Positions 52,347-52,498 of a stretch of 52,498 nucleotides of DNA are shown piece by piece. The notes below the pieces were generated by a model. The model saw only the letters and a list, made by a program, of their open reading frames with translations, was not told where the DNA came from and did no database searches. Each line of letters opens with the position of its first letter. Position 1 is the stretch's first letter. The position numbers were made by a program, and so were the translations under genes. The stretch is from Massilimicrobiota sp. An134 (GTDB lineage: Bacteria > Bacillota_I > Bacilli_A > Erysipelotrichales > Coprobacillaceae): NCBI RefSeq assembly GCF_002160815.1, contig NZ_NFLH01000016.1:1-52498 (forward strand), given 5' to 3'.

Positions 52347-52498
52347 ATGCATCATCAGCAAGCTATTGATGACATGTTGATTCCCAGATCAAGGAAATGA
52401 TGGATTTTGGGAATACACTGGTCAAATGGAAATATGAGATTGTGAATTCATTTGTGCCGGCAAATGGAAGACGCATATCAAACGGCCTGATTGAAAAC
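52347..52498 (+). mobile_element. Damaged ISL3-like transposase fragment, C-terminal part, running off the window
   Basis: From 52,397 the frame reads MMDFGNTLVKWKYEIVNSF and then RRISNGLIEN, the core of ISL3-family transposases just before the final catalytic Glu region (NG-x-x-E-x-x-N). A stop at 52,370 cuts this frame, while the preceding frame (HHQQAIDDMLIP, from about 52,347) looks like the upstream transposase part. A frameshift near 52,380 is therefore likely. The 3' half lies beyond the window. Confidence 0.65.

Noticed and set aside
1-52498. CRISPR array, tRNA or rRNA genes
   Set aside because: I saw no regularly spaced direct repeats and no tRNA or rRNA signature on either strand.

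Overview
The window is AT-rich DNA from a low-GC, endospore-forming Firmicute. Sporulation genes (spoVS, spoIVA, spoVIF, spmA, spmB) sit in gene orders that recall Bacillus subtilis: rodZ-pgsA-cinA-recA-rny-ymdB-spoVS-miaB-ricA, gpsB-rnpB opposite recU-ponA, nth-dnaD-tseB, hup-spoIVA-der-cmk, and dacB-spmA-spmB-rluB. The protein flavour (very short CinA, Tritrichomonas-type IMP dehydrogenase, many small unknown membrane proteins) suggests a gut member of the Erysipelotrichia (Coprobacillus / Thomasclavelia type). That placement is an inference. I saw no tRNA, rRNA, CRISPR array or prophage.

Positions 1-31,500 are mainly chromosomal core, mostly on the minus strand: purine synthesis (guaB), tRNA modification (miaB), RNA decay (rny, ricA, rnpB), recombination and repair (recA, recU, nth), cell wall and shape (rodZ, gpsB, PBP1A, dacB, tseB), chromosome structure and replication (hup, dnaD), ribosome assembly (der, rluB), cytidylate kinase and spore genes. 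The standout here is an ABC-F ribosome-protection-type ATPase at 20,715-22,190. It is preceded by a complete attenuator: consensus promoter, 13-codon leader ORF, two mutually exclusive hairpins and an intrinsic terminator.

Positions 29,600-39,400 are accessory: small unknown genes, a frameshifted DUF7000-like gene, a zinc-less Sir2-like protein, an arsenic operon (arsR, arsP-type permease, an 86-residue Cys protein, a thioredoxin-like protein, arsC) with two matching palindromic operators, a membrane-anchored MerR regulator with its own 19-bp-spacer promoter, a decayed DUF1284-like gene, a HAD phosphatase, a PTS EIIB-ROK fusion, and a BrxF-like P-loop protein standing alone without any BREX locus.

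Positions 39,300-52,498 hold mnmM and a B12-binding-type radical SAM gene, a membrane-anchored M15 carboxypeptidase, a cytoplasmic alpha-amylase, a copper operon (copA-csoR with a perfect CsoR-type palindrome), and a siderophore-type iron ABC transporter under an 18-bp palindromic box. The window ends in a damaged ISL3-like transposase. CopA carries a C-terminal CopZ-like domain with its own perfect internal ribosome binding site and ATG, so one reading frame may give both the pump and its copper chaperone. Several coding starts below were moved downstream of the longest ORF because a strong Shine-Dalgarno sequence decides them.
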